From contig OX044363.1 of the NCBI GenBank assembly GCA_943846685.1, forward strand, positions 1,701,386-1,765,385: a DNA stretch of 64,000 bases. The letters run 5' to 3'. This stretch comes from an uncultured Pseudomonadales bacterium (GTDB lineage Bacteria > Pseudomonadota > Gammaproteobacteria > Pseudomonadales > Porticoccaceae). Shown here in pieces: positions 1 to 8,606 of the stretch (position 1 is the first letter of the stretch; the number at the start of each line of letters is the position of its first letter). Made by a program: the position numbers and the translations under genes. The notes under the pieces were generated by a model. The model was not told where the DNA came from and did not search any database. It worked only from the letters and a program-made list of their open reading frames with translations.

Positions 1-1
1 C

Positions 2-313
2 CAGGAGGGCGTTATTTTTGCTGCGGCTTTCTTTTCCGCCAAATTCATTAGCGGCTTTAGCTACCTGATAGCCGGCCCGTTTCTGGACCTGATAGGCCTG
101 CAGGCTGGAGCGCAACCAGGCGAAGTATCCAGCACGGTAATGTGGGGGCTGGGCCTGATGATGGGCCCGGGGCTGGCGATTATCATGCTGCTACCGATGT
201 GGATGTCATTCAAAGTGAATATGAGTCACGCCGGTCAGTTGGAAGTCCGCCAGGCCATATCACAGCGACAACAGACAACCGAAAGTGTCGGCAGCGCCTC
301 CGTCAGCACATAA
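2..313 (+). CDS. C-terminal end of a GPH/MFS-type sugar or solute symporter (partial)
   Basis: Only the last 103 codons are inside the window; the reading frame enters at base 2 and ends at TAA 311-313. The protein begins QEGVIFAAAFFSAKFISGF, typical of the late part of the glycoside-pentoside-hexuronide symporter (MFS_2) family, where an (R)xEG-FFA motif follows the cytoplasmic loop. Two hydrophobic stretches are visible, one around SYLIAGPFLDLIGL and one around MGPGLAIIMLLPMW, followed by a polar Gln/Ser-rich tail. It would be an inner-membrane cation-coupled transporter. The substrate cannot be told from this fragment. The assignment rests on motif resemblance only, so it could be another MFS branch. 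Confidence 0.7.
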   Translation, partial: QEGVIFAAAFFSAKFISGFSYLIAGPFLDLIGLQAGAQPGEVSSTVMWGLGLMMGPGLAIIMLLPMWMSFKVNMSHAGQLEVRQAISQRQQTTESVGSASVST

Positions 314-624
314 GATCGCACTGATAGCTGAGTTTAATTAGCAAAGATGCCACTAAAAAACCACCCGGCAGAAGTGTTTAGGAGCCCTAGTACGGGATTG
401 GAAGTGCGGGATTGGAAGTGCGGGATTGGAAGTGCGGGATTAGATCTATGATGGGGGCGATACGCGCATGATGTCCGGTGGAAATTGGTCGCGTTTGTAG
501 GTGCGCATAGCCTGACATTACCCATTATGGCGACTTAACTTGGCAACACCGGCGAGCTTTTTACTTAGCCATCATTACAACGCCACACACAAATGGATAA
601 TTACTAACTTGATAGCGCCATAAA
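314..624. other. Intergenic region without a convincing gene
   Basis: This gap lies between the convergent transporter and TetR genes. It holds a short tandem repeat (393-442, listed separately). A 63-codon frame on the minus strand (334-525) runs through that repeat and has low-complexity composition, so I do not call it a gene. No clear terminator with a U-tract was found. Confidence 0.5.
393..442. repeat. 14-bp tandem repeat, about 3.5 copies
   Basis: The unit CGGGATTGGAAGTG occurs at 393-406, 407-420 and 421-434, followed by a partial fourth copy CGGGATTA from 435. The three full copies are identical, which suggests recent slippage expansion. It sits between two convergent genes, and no function is apparent. 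Confidence 0.9.
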
Positions 625-1290
625 CTACAGGCTGTTGAGTCCATTTATTTCTTCAATCAACCTAGCGTGAAGTTCGGGGCTGGCATCGGACGCGTACACC
701 ATAAGTATGCCCTCTAGCACCTGATGGCGGTATTGATTCAAGTCAATGTAGCCTCTAACCCAGTCAAGCCGCCCAAGCCGGTTGCTACTGTGAACTCTTT
801 TCATAATTATGCTGGATTCGATGTTCCCTAAAAACAGCCCACTCTCGTACCACTCCTTGCTCGGTGCTGCCAGTTTCTCTGCTTGCTGGAAAAGTCCATC
901 CGGAATTCTAGGATCAAATAATCTTATTTGCTCTGCCGACATAAGTGCGGCGCGATAAAAATCCGTATCTTGCTCGTATGCAGCAACCATGCCATCGATG
1001 CGGAACTTAGCCCTTTCGATAGGGTCGATAGGCGGGTTGTGCAGGAAAGTACTCTGAATTTCTTCAATTAAATTCGAAACCAACTCTTTAATGATGTCAC
1101 TTTTTTTCCCGAATAGGTTGTGAATCGTTGGCGTAGTAACCCCAGCCTCATCGGCAAGTTCACTTATAGTAAAGTCTTCTAAACCTTTTGTAGCAATTAG
1201 ACGCTTTGCTGTATTAAATATATTTTCCCGACGCAATTTTTTATTTGCCTGACGGGTGGCGTTTCCTAATGCTTTTAATGGTTTATCCAT
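625..1290 (-). CDS. TetR/AcrR-family transcriptional regulator
   Basis: The 221-residue protein has an N-terminal helix-turn-helix domain of TetR type, roughly residues 22-70. It contains the pattern FNTAKRLIATKGLEDFTISE, then LADEAGVTTPTIHNLFGKKS, matching the family's A-x2-LF-x2-GxxxTT-x2-IA-x2-AGV-x6-YF pattern, with Phe in place of the usual Tyr. The C-terminal part is an all-helical ligand domain with no recognisable specificity. The basic start MDKPLKALGNATRQANKKLRRE is plausible. The gene stands alone, convergent with the transporter and with the dead IS element upstream (about 90 bases away), so neither its target nor its ligand can be guessed. Low-AT neighbours and an accessory setting hint at a variable region. 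Confidence 0.9.
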   Translation of the reverse strand: MDKPLKALGNATRQANKKLRRENIFNTAKRLIATKGLEDFTISELADEAGVTTPTIHNLFGKKSDIIKELVSNLIEEIQSTFLHNPPIDPIERAKFRIDGMVAAYEQDTDFYRAALMSAEQIRLFDPRIPDGLFQQAEKLAAPSKEWYESGLFLGNIESSIIMKRVHSSNRLGRLDWVRGYIDLNQYRHQVLEGILMVYASDASPELHARLIEEINGLNSL

Positions 1291-1378
1291 AATTCGTAGA
1301 TTAGCACATGATAGAGATTTAAGTAGACGTTTTTAAATTCTGGATTTGCATCAAAATGGGTGCATGTCGTCAAAGATA

Positions 1379-2838
1379 GTTGGACCGTTCGCGGCCTGAT
1401 TTAAGCGATGGTTAGTTTATCAGGTTGTTTGATAGTTGTTAATCATAATGGTTTTTTCGCCGTAAGGCGATGGTGTTGAGTTTAATCCGTTCCCGTAGGT
1501 TTAATATAGCTTCTCCTCTTCCATAATACACGTCAGCCGGTGTTAGGCTGTCTATCGACTCGTGCTAACGATTGTGATTGTAATAGCTCACGAAGCGATG
1601 GAGCTGCTCTTCTAGCTCGCTCGGTAAATAAAAGTGATTGAGCAAGATTTGATTTTTTATCGAACGATGCCAACGCTCGATCTTTCCTTGCGTTTGTGGG
1701 TGGTAAGGGCGGCCGCGCGTATGACTCATGCCATTTTCTTCAAGATAATCAGCGAGCTCGCCCGAGATATAACACGGGGCATTGTCACTGAGTAAGCGCT
1801 GGCGATGTTGGACCTTCACTTGATTGAGTTCAGTAAAAGCTAACGCATCATCCAAGGTATCAGAGACATCACTCGCACTCATCGTCGTGCTCAAACGCCA
1901 AGCAGCAATGAAGCGAGAGTAATCATCCAGAACTGTATATAAGTAATACCAGCCCCATCCTAAGATCTTGAAGTGCGTAAAATCCGTTTGCCATAACTCG
2001 TTTACCCGCCGACTGGGTTGCTGGAACTTGTCTTCTGCTTTCATCAAGATATACGCAGGGCTGGTAATTAAATCTTGCGCTTTAAGCAGTCGATAGACAG
2101 TAGATTCCGAGACAAAGAAGGATTGCTAATCGGTGCAGCGTACCGCTAACTCACGCGGCGATAAATCCGTTTCACGCAAAGCAAAATCAATCAGCGCTTC
2201 ACGATGATCCGCTGGGACTCTATTCCATGCGAGTGATGGCTGTGGCTTCTTGTCCTCGAGTGCATCAAGGCCACCATCGTGATAACGGCCAAGCCAGTTA
2301 TCCAATGTGGACTTATGGATATCCAATCGAGCCAGTGTGCGTTTTACAGATAGATCCGAATGTTGAACCAGTTGAATGATCTCGTATTTTTCAGAGGCCG
2401 ATTATCTCATATACCGTCCTCTCCATCCCCGAGCACGCTTTTTTTTGAGCACAGGGTTTTCCATAAACAGTTCGGCCAACGTTTCTTTTAGGGCGGCTTT
2501 CTCCGCACGCAAGTCTTTGACCTCATCGGTAGTCGCTTCGCGCACTGTATCGCCTGACAGGCGCTTCTTGCCGGCTTCGAGAAAGTCTTTTGACCAACGA
2601 TAATAAAACGTTCGCATTGATACCTTCTCGACGGGATAGATCGGCTACACTCTCTTCGCCACGCAATCCTTCGAGTACAATACGGATCTTTTCTTCAGAC
2701 GAATAATGTTTTCGAGTGGCGCGACGGATGTCACGCACGGTCTTTTCGGCACTGGATCTTCTAGTCATCATCATTTCCTCTTCGAGTAAACGATGAACCA
2801 AAACCCTCTCTTAATCAAATGGCTAATTTAGTCCAACT
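1379..2838 (-). mobile_element. IS3-type insertion sequence, degenerate
   Basis: The element spans about 1.46 kb and contains one transposase reading region on the minus strand (see the pseudogene entry). Its ends look like imperfect inverted repeats: GTTGGAC starts at 1379 on the plus strand, and the matching GTCCAAC ends at about 2837. Both ends are followed inwards by a partly matching TGATTTAA/TGATTAA block about 20 bases in. I see no obvious target-site duplication. The right end lies about 20 bases from the last hairpin of the array that trails tRNA-Pro, so the element inserted beside that tail. The exact ends are uncertain by a few bases. Confidence 0.75.
1439..2801 (-). pseudogene. 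IS3-family transposase, broken by one frameshift and three stops
   Basis: Joined across its lesions this would be a transposase of about 450 residues. The N-terminal part (2801 to about 2590) has an IS3 OrfA-like HTH (HYSSEEKIRIVLEGLRGEES). A one-base insertion in the T run near 2596-2600 (minus AACGTTTTATTATCG) then shifts the frame into FYYRWSKDFLEAGKKRL. An in-frame TAA at 2402, a TAG at 2126 (after LAVRCTD, before SFFVSESTVYRLL) and a TAG at 1565 (after SYYNHNR, before HESIDSLTPADVYYGR) follow. The natural end is TAA at 1439. The rve integrase core keeps its DDE residues: WQTDFTHF, LLSDNAPCY and GKIERWHRS. The element cannot make an active enzyme as read. Confidence 0.85.
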
Positions 2839-2858
2839 GGTGCTTACGGGATACAATT

Positions 2859-2981
2859 AACAAACTAAGGTTTGTTAATAACCCCTGCGGGGCTGCGTCG
2901 CGTTGCGACTCGTTCAAATTTTGCCGTAGGCATAATTTGTGAACCTGGCGCTTTAACCCTCGAAATCCGCCGTTTCGGCGG
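2859..2981 (-). repeat. Run of five hairpins trailing tRNA-Pro
   Basis: Read leftwards from the tRNA-Pro terminator, five consecutive hairpins occur. They are CCGCCG/CGGCGG (2967-2981), a long AT-rich stem at 2912-2944, GTCGC-aac-GCGAC (2897-2909), CCCC-gca-GGGG (2882-2892) and AACAAAC-ctta-GTTTGTT (2859-2876). The last three follow the same order as the array after tRNA-Asp: a GC-type stem, CCCC-nnn-GGGG, then a stem with a CTTA/CTAA loop. There is no coding potential. A 106-codon frame across this stretch also covers the tRNA in full and is spurious. Function is unknown. Confidence 0.6.
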
Positions 2982-2987
2982 TTAAAT

Positions 2988-3022
2988 AAAAAAGGCCACC
3001 TACTTTGTAGGTGGCCTTTTTT
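2988..3022 (-). terminator. Rho-independent terminator after tRNA-Pro
   Basis: The inverted repeat AAAAGGCCACCTAC / GTAGGTGGCCTTTT surrounds a short TTT-type loop, with A/T tracts on both sides, so on the minus strand a stable GC stem is followed by a U run. It begins only eight bases past the encoded CCA end of tRNA-Pro. The symmetry would also allow action on the plus strand. Confidence 0.9.
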
Positions 3023-3029
3023 ATTTAAT

Positions 3030-3106
3030 TGGTCGGGACGGCAGGATTTGAACCTGCGACCACTACACCCCCAGTGTAGTGCGCTACCAGGCTGCGCTAC
3101 GCCCCG
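3030..3106 (-). tRNA. tRNA-Pro (anticodon GGG)
   Basis: This is a 77-base cloverleaf with acceptor stem CGGGGCG/CGTCCCG (one G-T pair). The D-arm GCGCAGCCTGGTAGCGC is typical of bacterial tRNA-Pro. The anticodon stem CTACA/TGTAG encloses loop CTGGGGG with anticodon GGG. The T-arm reads GCAGGTTCAAATCCTGC, and CCA is encoded. It follows merR in the ihfA operon direction but has its own promoter. Confidence 0.97.
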
Positions 3107-3120
3107 ATTTGAGAGGCGCA

Positions 3121-3148
3121 ATGATACAGACAATGCCTGTATTTGCAA
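3121..3148 (-). promoter_or_regulatory. Sigma-70-type promoter for tRNA-Pro
   Basis: On the minus strand TTGCAA (3143-3148) and TATCAT (3121-3126) are separated by 16 bases, and the tRNA 5' end at 3106 lies 15 bases past the -10. The -35 box sits just downstream of the merR stop. The spacing and position fit a dedicated tRNA promoter, though neither box is perfect. Confidence 0.65.
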
Positions 3149-3167
3149 CCGCTATAGAACGTTCTGA

Positions 3168-3527
3168 TCAGGGTTTATCCAGCATGGTTAGAACAGCTTC
3201 GAGTTCAGAGATGGTCTGGTCGATTAGCTGTTTATAGGGGGTCTGTTCTTGCTTGGTGGTTTCGCCTTCTATGCGCAGACGGGCGCCGCCAATGGTAAAG
3301 CCGTGTTCGTAGAGCAGTGAGCGAATCTGGCGAATAAGGACTACGTCTTCGCGCTGGTAATAGCGGCGGTTGCCGCGGCGCTTGACGGGGTTGAGAGTTG
3401 GAAATTCCTGTTCCCAGTAACGCAGTACATGGGGCTTTACTGCGCAGAGCTCGCCAACTTCACCGATGGTGAAATAACGCTTGCCGGGAATTGCCGGCAG
3501 TTCGTTGTTGTTACTTGGTTCCAGCAT
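3168..3527 (-). CDS. MerR-family regulator linked to ihfA
   Basis: The 119-residue protein has an N-terminal MerR winged-helix domain (about residues 18-86): [20 protein letters not shown], then [20 protein letters not shown] and [21 protein letters not shown] short coiled-coil tail carries no metal-binding cysteines, so it belongs to the small, ligand-domain-free MerR group that commonly follows ihfA in gammaproteobacteria. Its start lies 17 bases inside the 3' end of ihfA, so the two are translationally coupled. The regulated genes are unknown. It is a DNA-binding protein of the cytosol or nucleoid. Confidence 0.93.
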   Translation of the reverse strand: MLEPSNNNELPAIPGKRYFTIGEVGELCAVKPHVLRYWEQEFPTLNPVKRRGNRRYYQREDVVLIRQIRSLLYEHGFTIGGARLRIEGETTKQEQTPYKQLIDQTISELEAVLTMLDKP

Positions 3528-3810
3528 AGTTCTCTACCCTTGCCTTGAGTTTCTGGCCTGGCTTAAAGGTCACTACTCGGCGTGCAGAGATTGGGATTTC
3601 TTCACCAGTTTTAGGGTTTCTTCCCGGACGGCTACTTTTGTCACGTAGCTCAAAGTTTCCGAATCCGGATAATTTGACCTGATCATTGTTTTCCAATGCG
3701 GTGCAAATCTCGCTATAAAACATCTCAACGATTTCCTTGGCCTCTCGTTTATTGAGTCCAAGTTCATCGAATAACATTTCAGCTAAATCAGCTTTGGTCA
3801 GTGCGCCCAT
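3511..3810 (-). CDS. ihfA: Integration host factor subunit alpha
   Basis: The protein is 99 residues, the usual IhfA length. It has the N-terminal helical dimerisation part ([20 protein letters not shown]) and the DNA-binding beta-arm. The arm contains [20 protein letters not shown], including the Pro that intercalates into DNA. With IhfB it bends DNA at specific sites and acts in transcription, replication and recombination. It follows pheT closely in the classic pheST-ihfA order and overlaps merR. The alpha identity is supported by this context as well as by sequence. Confidence 0.97.
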   Translation of the reverse strand: MGALTKADLAEMLFDELGLNKREAKEIVEMFYSEICTALENNDQVKLSGFGNFELRDKSSRPGRNPKTGEEIPISARRVVTFKPGQKLKARVENYAGTK

Positions 3811-3854
3811 TTGCTAGTACCTAATCTCAAATCTCAGATGCGATCCATTTATGA

Positions 3855-6252
3855 TCAGCTTCTGAGTGCAGCTTTAAATTTAGACTCGAGCTGTGAAACA
3901 ACTCGATCTACCGCAGAATTAATTTCTTCGTCAGCTAGAGTGCGCGAACTATGCTGAAACGTCAAGCCTAGGGCGAGACTTTTTCCTTTGTTTTCAACAT
4001 CTTTGCTGTGATACACGTCAAATAACTTTAAATTGGATAGGTGCTCACCAGCGGCTTTTCGGGCTTCACTAAGCAAATCTGCAGAGGCGACTGCGGTGTC
4101 GACAAAGAATGCCAGATCGCGGCGAACTTCGGGGAACTTGCTGACTTCTGTGAACTTTGGAAGCTTACTTTCGGTGATCTGGTCGACATCTACCTGAAAC
4201 AGATAAACCGCCGAACTAATATCAAGCTGCGCCTGAAGTTTTGGATGCAATTGACCGATCCAGCCTATTTCCTGACCATTACGCAGCACTTTTGCCGACT
4301 GTCCAGGGTGCAGTGCAGGATGCTGTGCAGCAATATAGCTAAACTGTTCTGACAATCCTGTATGGGCGAGTACCTCTTCAAGGTGACCTTTGATATCAAA
4401 GAAATCGACTTTGTCTTTACTGGCTGTCCAGCCGGTTGGGGTTCTCGAACCACAGATTAATCCGGCCAGAGCCATATTCTGTGTCAGTGCCTTATCAGCG
4501 CTATCTTCAGATGCAGGCACAAAGCACTGCCCTGCTTCAAAGATTCGCACGCGGCTCTGTTGACGGTTGAGGTTGTAGATCGCCGTAGTCAGCAAACCTG
4601 TCCACAGACTGGTACGCATCACTGCCATATCGGCAGATATGGGGTTGGCCAATGGCACTGGGGTTATTTCAGGGTCAATTAGCTTCTGCAGATCGGGGTC
4701 GACAAAGCTGTAGGTAATCGCTTCCTGATAACCACTGGCGACTAGCTGGCGTCTAAAGGGGCTTAAGCCCTGCTCTACTTCTGGATCTGCTTGCAACTCA
4801 AGGGCCATGGTTGGCGTTGAGGTGGGCAGATTGTTGTAGCCATAGATACGTGCGACTTCTTCAACCAAGTCCTGCTCGATAATTAAGATCAAAACGCCAG
4901 CTAGGTGCAACCCAGGTTGAACCTGTGTCATTGCGTTCAACAAAGGTAAGTCCTAGACGGTTTAACATATCGTCAACTTCTGCGGTTTCAATAGAGACAC
5001 CCAACTGCTGGGTCAGTCTCTGGTCGCGCAGGGTAATGGTTGCCGGCTGCGGCAAATGCTCAGCTGATTCTTCAATAACTACTGGTCCAGCTTGGCCACC
5101 ACAGATATCTAACATCAGGGCTGTTGCACGCTCGATAGCAGCAACCTGAAGCTCTGAGTCTACGCCACGTTCAAAGCGGTGAGAGGAGTCTGTGTGCTTG
5201 CCATAATTACGTGCCTTACCGGCAATCGCTAAGGGATTAAACCAGGCGCTTTCAAAAAGGATATCAGCGGTATTATCACCCACTGCAGATTCATCGCCGC
5301 CCATAATACCGGCCATAGCCAGTGCTTTACTGTTATCAGCAATCACTAGTGTTTCGCTATCAACCACAACTTCAGAGTCGTCGAGCAGCTTTAACTTTTC
5401 ATCGCGGGCCATACGTACCGTAATCTCGCCATCAATTTTGGCCAGATCGAAGGCATGCATAGGCTGACCCAACTCGAGTAACACATAGTTGGTAACATCT
5501 ACTGCTGGACCGAGACTGCGAACACCGCTGCGACGCAACTTTTCCTGCATCCACTGAGGGGTTGGCTGACTGAGATCGAGGCCGCGTATCACTCGGCCTA
5601 CATAGCGCGCACAGGCATTCGGTGCATCGAGAGTAACCTTGACTGCATCGCTGATCGTTGCCGCTACAGGGGCACAGGATTGCTCGGTTACTGCGGCTTT
5701 ATTTAATACGCCCACTTCACGGGCCAGGCCACGAATACTCAGGCAGTCACCGCGGTTGGGGGTCAGATCCACATCGATAAGATTATCGTCGAGATCCAGA
5801 TATTCAATTAGGTCAGTGCCAACGCTTGCGTCTGTAGGAAGCTCCCACAAACCATCGTCATCATCACCGAGTTCCAGTTCAGTCTGTGCGCAGAGCATAC
5901 CGAAGGATTCAACGCCTCTGAGTTTGGCTTTCTTAATCTTAAAGTCACCGGGCAGCTTTGCCCCTACGGTGGCGAATGGCACTTTAATACCAGGGCGAGC
6001 GTTAGGCGCACCACAGACAACCTGAGTGGTTTCGCCCTCTTCGCCGCCTGCAACCTGACAGACACGCAGTTTGTCAGCATCGGGATGCTGTTCTACTGAG
6101 ATAATCTCGCCGACGACGACACCAGATATTGCTGGTGCAGCGGGCTCAACAGCATCGACTTCAAGGCCGGCCATGGTGATCTGAGCTACCAGATCCTCTG
6201 TTGAGATTGTTGGATTGACTGATTGTCGCAACCAGGATTCACTAAATTTCAT
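3855..6252 (-). CDS. pheT: Phenylalanyl-tRNA synthetase beta subunit, interrupted by a one-base frameshift
   Basis: Joined across the lesion this is a 798-residue PheT, the normal length. Residues 1-455 carry the tRNA-binding (EMAP-like) domain near 40-150, then B3/B4 editing and B5 domains, ending in WRFDLNYRAGLG and a stop. The other frame resumes with DLVEEVARIYGYNNLP and continues through the core to the FDX-ACB anticodon-binding domain at the end. The expected junction is WRFDL-IIEQDLVEEV, restored by removing one base from the AATTAA stretch at 4881-4886. PheT pairs with PheS to charge tRNA-Phe and clears mischarged Tyr. It lies 13 bases after pheS. As this gene is essential, a sequencing or assembly error is the likeliest explanation. 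Confidence 0.93.
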
Positions 6253-6265
6253 CGCTTACCCCAGC

Positions 6266-7285
<1,020 letters not shown>

Positions 7286-7323
7286 TCACCACATTGTTCT
7301 GTGTTGGCTATCTTATTACTGAT

Positions 7324-7360
7324 AAAAAAATAGGGAAAGAGCAATGGCCCTTTCCCTATT
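7324..7360 (-). terminator. Strong terminator between rplT and pheS, possibly an attenuator
   Basis: An 11-bp perfect stem AATAGGGAAAG / CTTTCCCTATT with a 10-base loop is followed on the minus strand by seven U residues. It ends the infC-rpmI-rplT unit and precedes pheS. In enteric bacteria pheST is controlled by attenuation with a Phe-rich leader peptide at this position. Here I see no Phe-rich small frame ahead of the stem, so classical leader-peptide attenuation is not supported. Confidence 0.88.
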
Positions 7361-7403
7361 CGGTTAGCTTTTAAACTCCTGCCTGGGCAGGTAGTGCGCT
7401 GTT

Positions 7404-7760
7404 TTAAGCTAGGGCAGCTTTGGCCTGATTTACTACGGCACCAAAGGCTGCTTTGTCGTGTACGGCCAAATCGGCGAGTACGCGACGGTCAAGCAAAATG
7501 CCTGCTTTGTTCAGTCCGTTGATCAGACGGCTGTATGACAAGCCCTCTACACGGGATTGAGCATTGATTCGGGCAATCCACAGTCTGCGGAAAGTGCGCT
7601 TTTTGGCGCGACGGTCACGATAAGCATATTGACCTGCTTTAGTAACTGCCTGAACAGCAACACGGTAAACACGACTACGTGCTCCGTAATAACCTTTTGC
7701 CTGCTTAAGGATTTTTTTGTGACGACGGCGTGCTTCTACACCACGTTTTACTCTAGCCAT
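7404..7760 (-). CDS. rplT: 50S ribosomal protein L20
   Basis: The 118-residue basic protein has the standard L20 opening [20 protein letters not shown] and the helical [15 protein letters not shown] region. The globular C-terminal part ([20 protein letters not shown]) follows. L20 is an early-assembly 23S rRNA-binding protein and, in enterics, a repressor of its own operon via the rpmI leader. It follows rpmI by 20 bases. The length and every diagnostic block match the family. Confidence 0.98.
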   Translation of the reverse strand: MARVKRGVEARRRHKKILKQAKGYYGARSRVYRVAVQAVTKAGQYAYRDRRAKKRTFRRLWIARINAQSRVEGLSYSRLINGLNKAGILLDRRVLADLAVHDKAAFGAVVNQAKAALA

Positions 7761-7780
7761 TTTCTTCTCCTACCAATCGG

Positions 7781-7981
7781 TTATTTAAGTGAACTACGCA
7801 GCATGCGGTTAACGCGAGGGATATCAGCAGCATTTAGAATGCTGGTTCCACGCAATTGACGCTTACGTTTGGTAGTCATCTTGGTAAGAATGTGGCTTTT
7901 GTGCTGGTGCTTATGCTTGTAGCCTGCGGCATTTTTCTTGAAGCGTTTTGCAGCTCCACTATGGGTCTTCGCTTTTGGCAT
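7781..7981 (-). CDS. rpmI: 50S ribosomal protein L35
   Basis: The 66-residue basic protein begins [20 protein letters not shown] and ends MLRSSLK, with the Lys-rich stretch typical of L35 ([20 protein letters not shown]). It lies between infC (92-base gap) and rplT (20-base gap) in the invariant infC-rpmI-rplT order. A GGAG Shine-Dalgarno stretch precedes the ATG (CTGGAGAACAGAAATG). Confidence 0.98.
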   Translation of the reverse strand: MPKAKTHSGAAKRFKKNAAGYKHKHQHKSHILTKMTTKRKRQLRGTSILNAADIPRVNRMLRSSLK

Positions 7982-8039
7982 TTCTGTTCTCCAGTTTGAG
8001 AGTTTAATTAATTATCAAGAAGAGACGCCCGGACAGCCT

Positions 8040-8071
8040 GCCAAAAACATTGGCTGAACGCGGGTCGCGTT
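8040..8071 (-). promoter_or_regulatory. Two hairpins in the infC-rpmI leader (candidate L20 control site)
   Basis: Just past the infC stop the minus strand can form AACGCG-acc-CGCGTT (8057-8071) and GCCAA-tgttt-TTGGC (8040-8054). The enteric operon is repressed by L20 binding structured RNA ahead of rpmI, so the location fits. The actual pseudoknot was not worked out. There is no U run, so these are not terminators. Confidence 0.35.
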
Positions 8072-8073
8072 AG

Positions 8074-8601
8074 TTACTTCTTCTTGCTGCGTGGGGACAA
8101 CACCATAATCATCTGGCGACCTTCCATCTTTGGAAATTGCTCCACTTGTGCCAGCTCTGCGAGATCCGCTTCAATGCGTTTCATCATATCCATGCCGAGC
8201 TGTTGGTGAGCCATCTCACGACCGCGAAAACGCAGACTGATTTTAGCTTTATCACCATTTTCCAAGAAACGTACTAAATTACGTAACTTGATGTCGTAAT
8301 CACCCTGGTCTGTACCCGGGCGAAACTTCATTTCTTTTACCTGTGTCTGCTTCTGCTTTTTCTTTTGCAGGGCGACTTTCTTCTTAATATCAAAGACATG
8401 CTTGCCGTAATCCATGATTTTACAGACTGGAGGCTGCGCATCTGGTGAGATTTCAACCAGGTCGAGGGTCTCTTTGCGCGCAGACTCAAGGGCAGTTTCC
8501 AGGCTAACCACGCCAACCTGACTACCGTCTGATGCTACCAATCGTACTTCTGAGGACGTGATATCGTCATTGAGACGCGCCCGTTTGCTGCCTTTTTTAA
8601 T
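8074..8601 (-). CDS. infC: Translation initiation factor IF-3, AUU start
   Basis: The first in-frame ATG (8539-8541) would cut off the conserved N-terminus. Upstream in the same frame the sequence reads [20 protein letters not shown] from an ATT codon at 8599-8601, giving a 175-residue protein that matches IF-3. AUU initiation is a well-known IF-3 feature that makes the factor repress its own translation. The N-domain is followed by the lysine-rich linker ([20 protein letters not shown]) and a C-domain with [25 protein letters not shown] site lies within the end of thrS, whose stop is five bases before the ATT. The protein binds the 30S subunit and checks initiator tRNA. Confidence 0.96.
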   Translation of the reverse strand: MKKGSKRARLNDDITSSEVRLVASDGSQVGVVSLETALESARKETLDLVEISPDAQPPVCKIMDYGKHVFDIKKKVALQKKKQKQTQVKEMKFRPGTDQGDYDIKLRNLVRFLENGDKAKISLRFRGREMAHQQLGMDMMKRIEADLAELAQVEQFPKMEGRQMIMVLSPRSKKK

Positions 8602-8606
8602 AAGCT

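Noticed and set aside
334..525. 63-codon frame on the minus strand
   Set aside because: It runs through the 14-bp tandem repeat, has no ribosome site and matches no family I recognise.
2828..3148. 106-codon frame on the minus strand
   Set aside because: It covers the whole tRNA-Pro gene, its terminator and the trailing hairpins, so it is non-coding.
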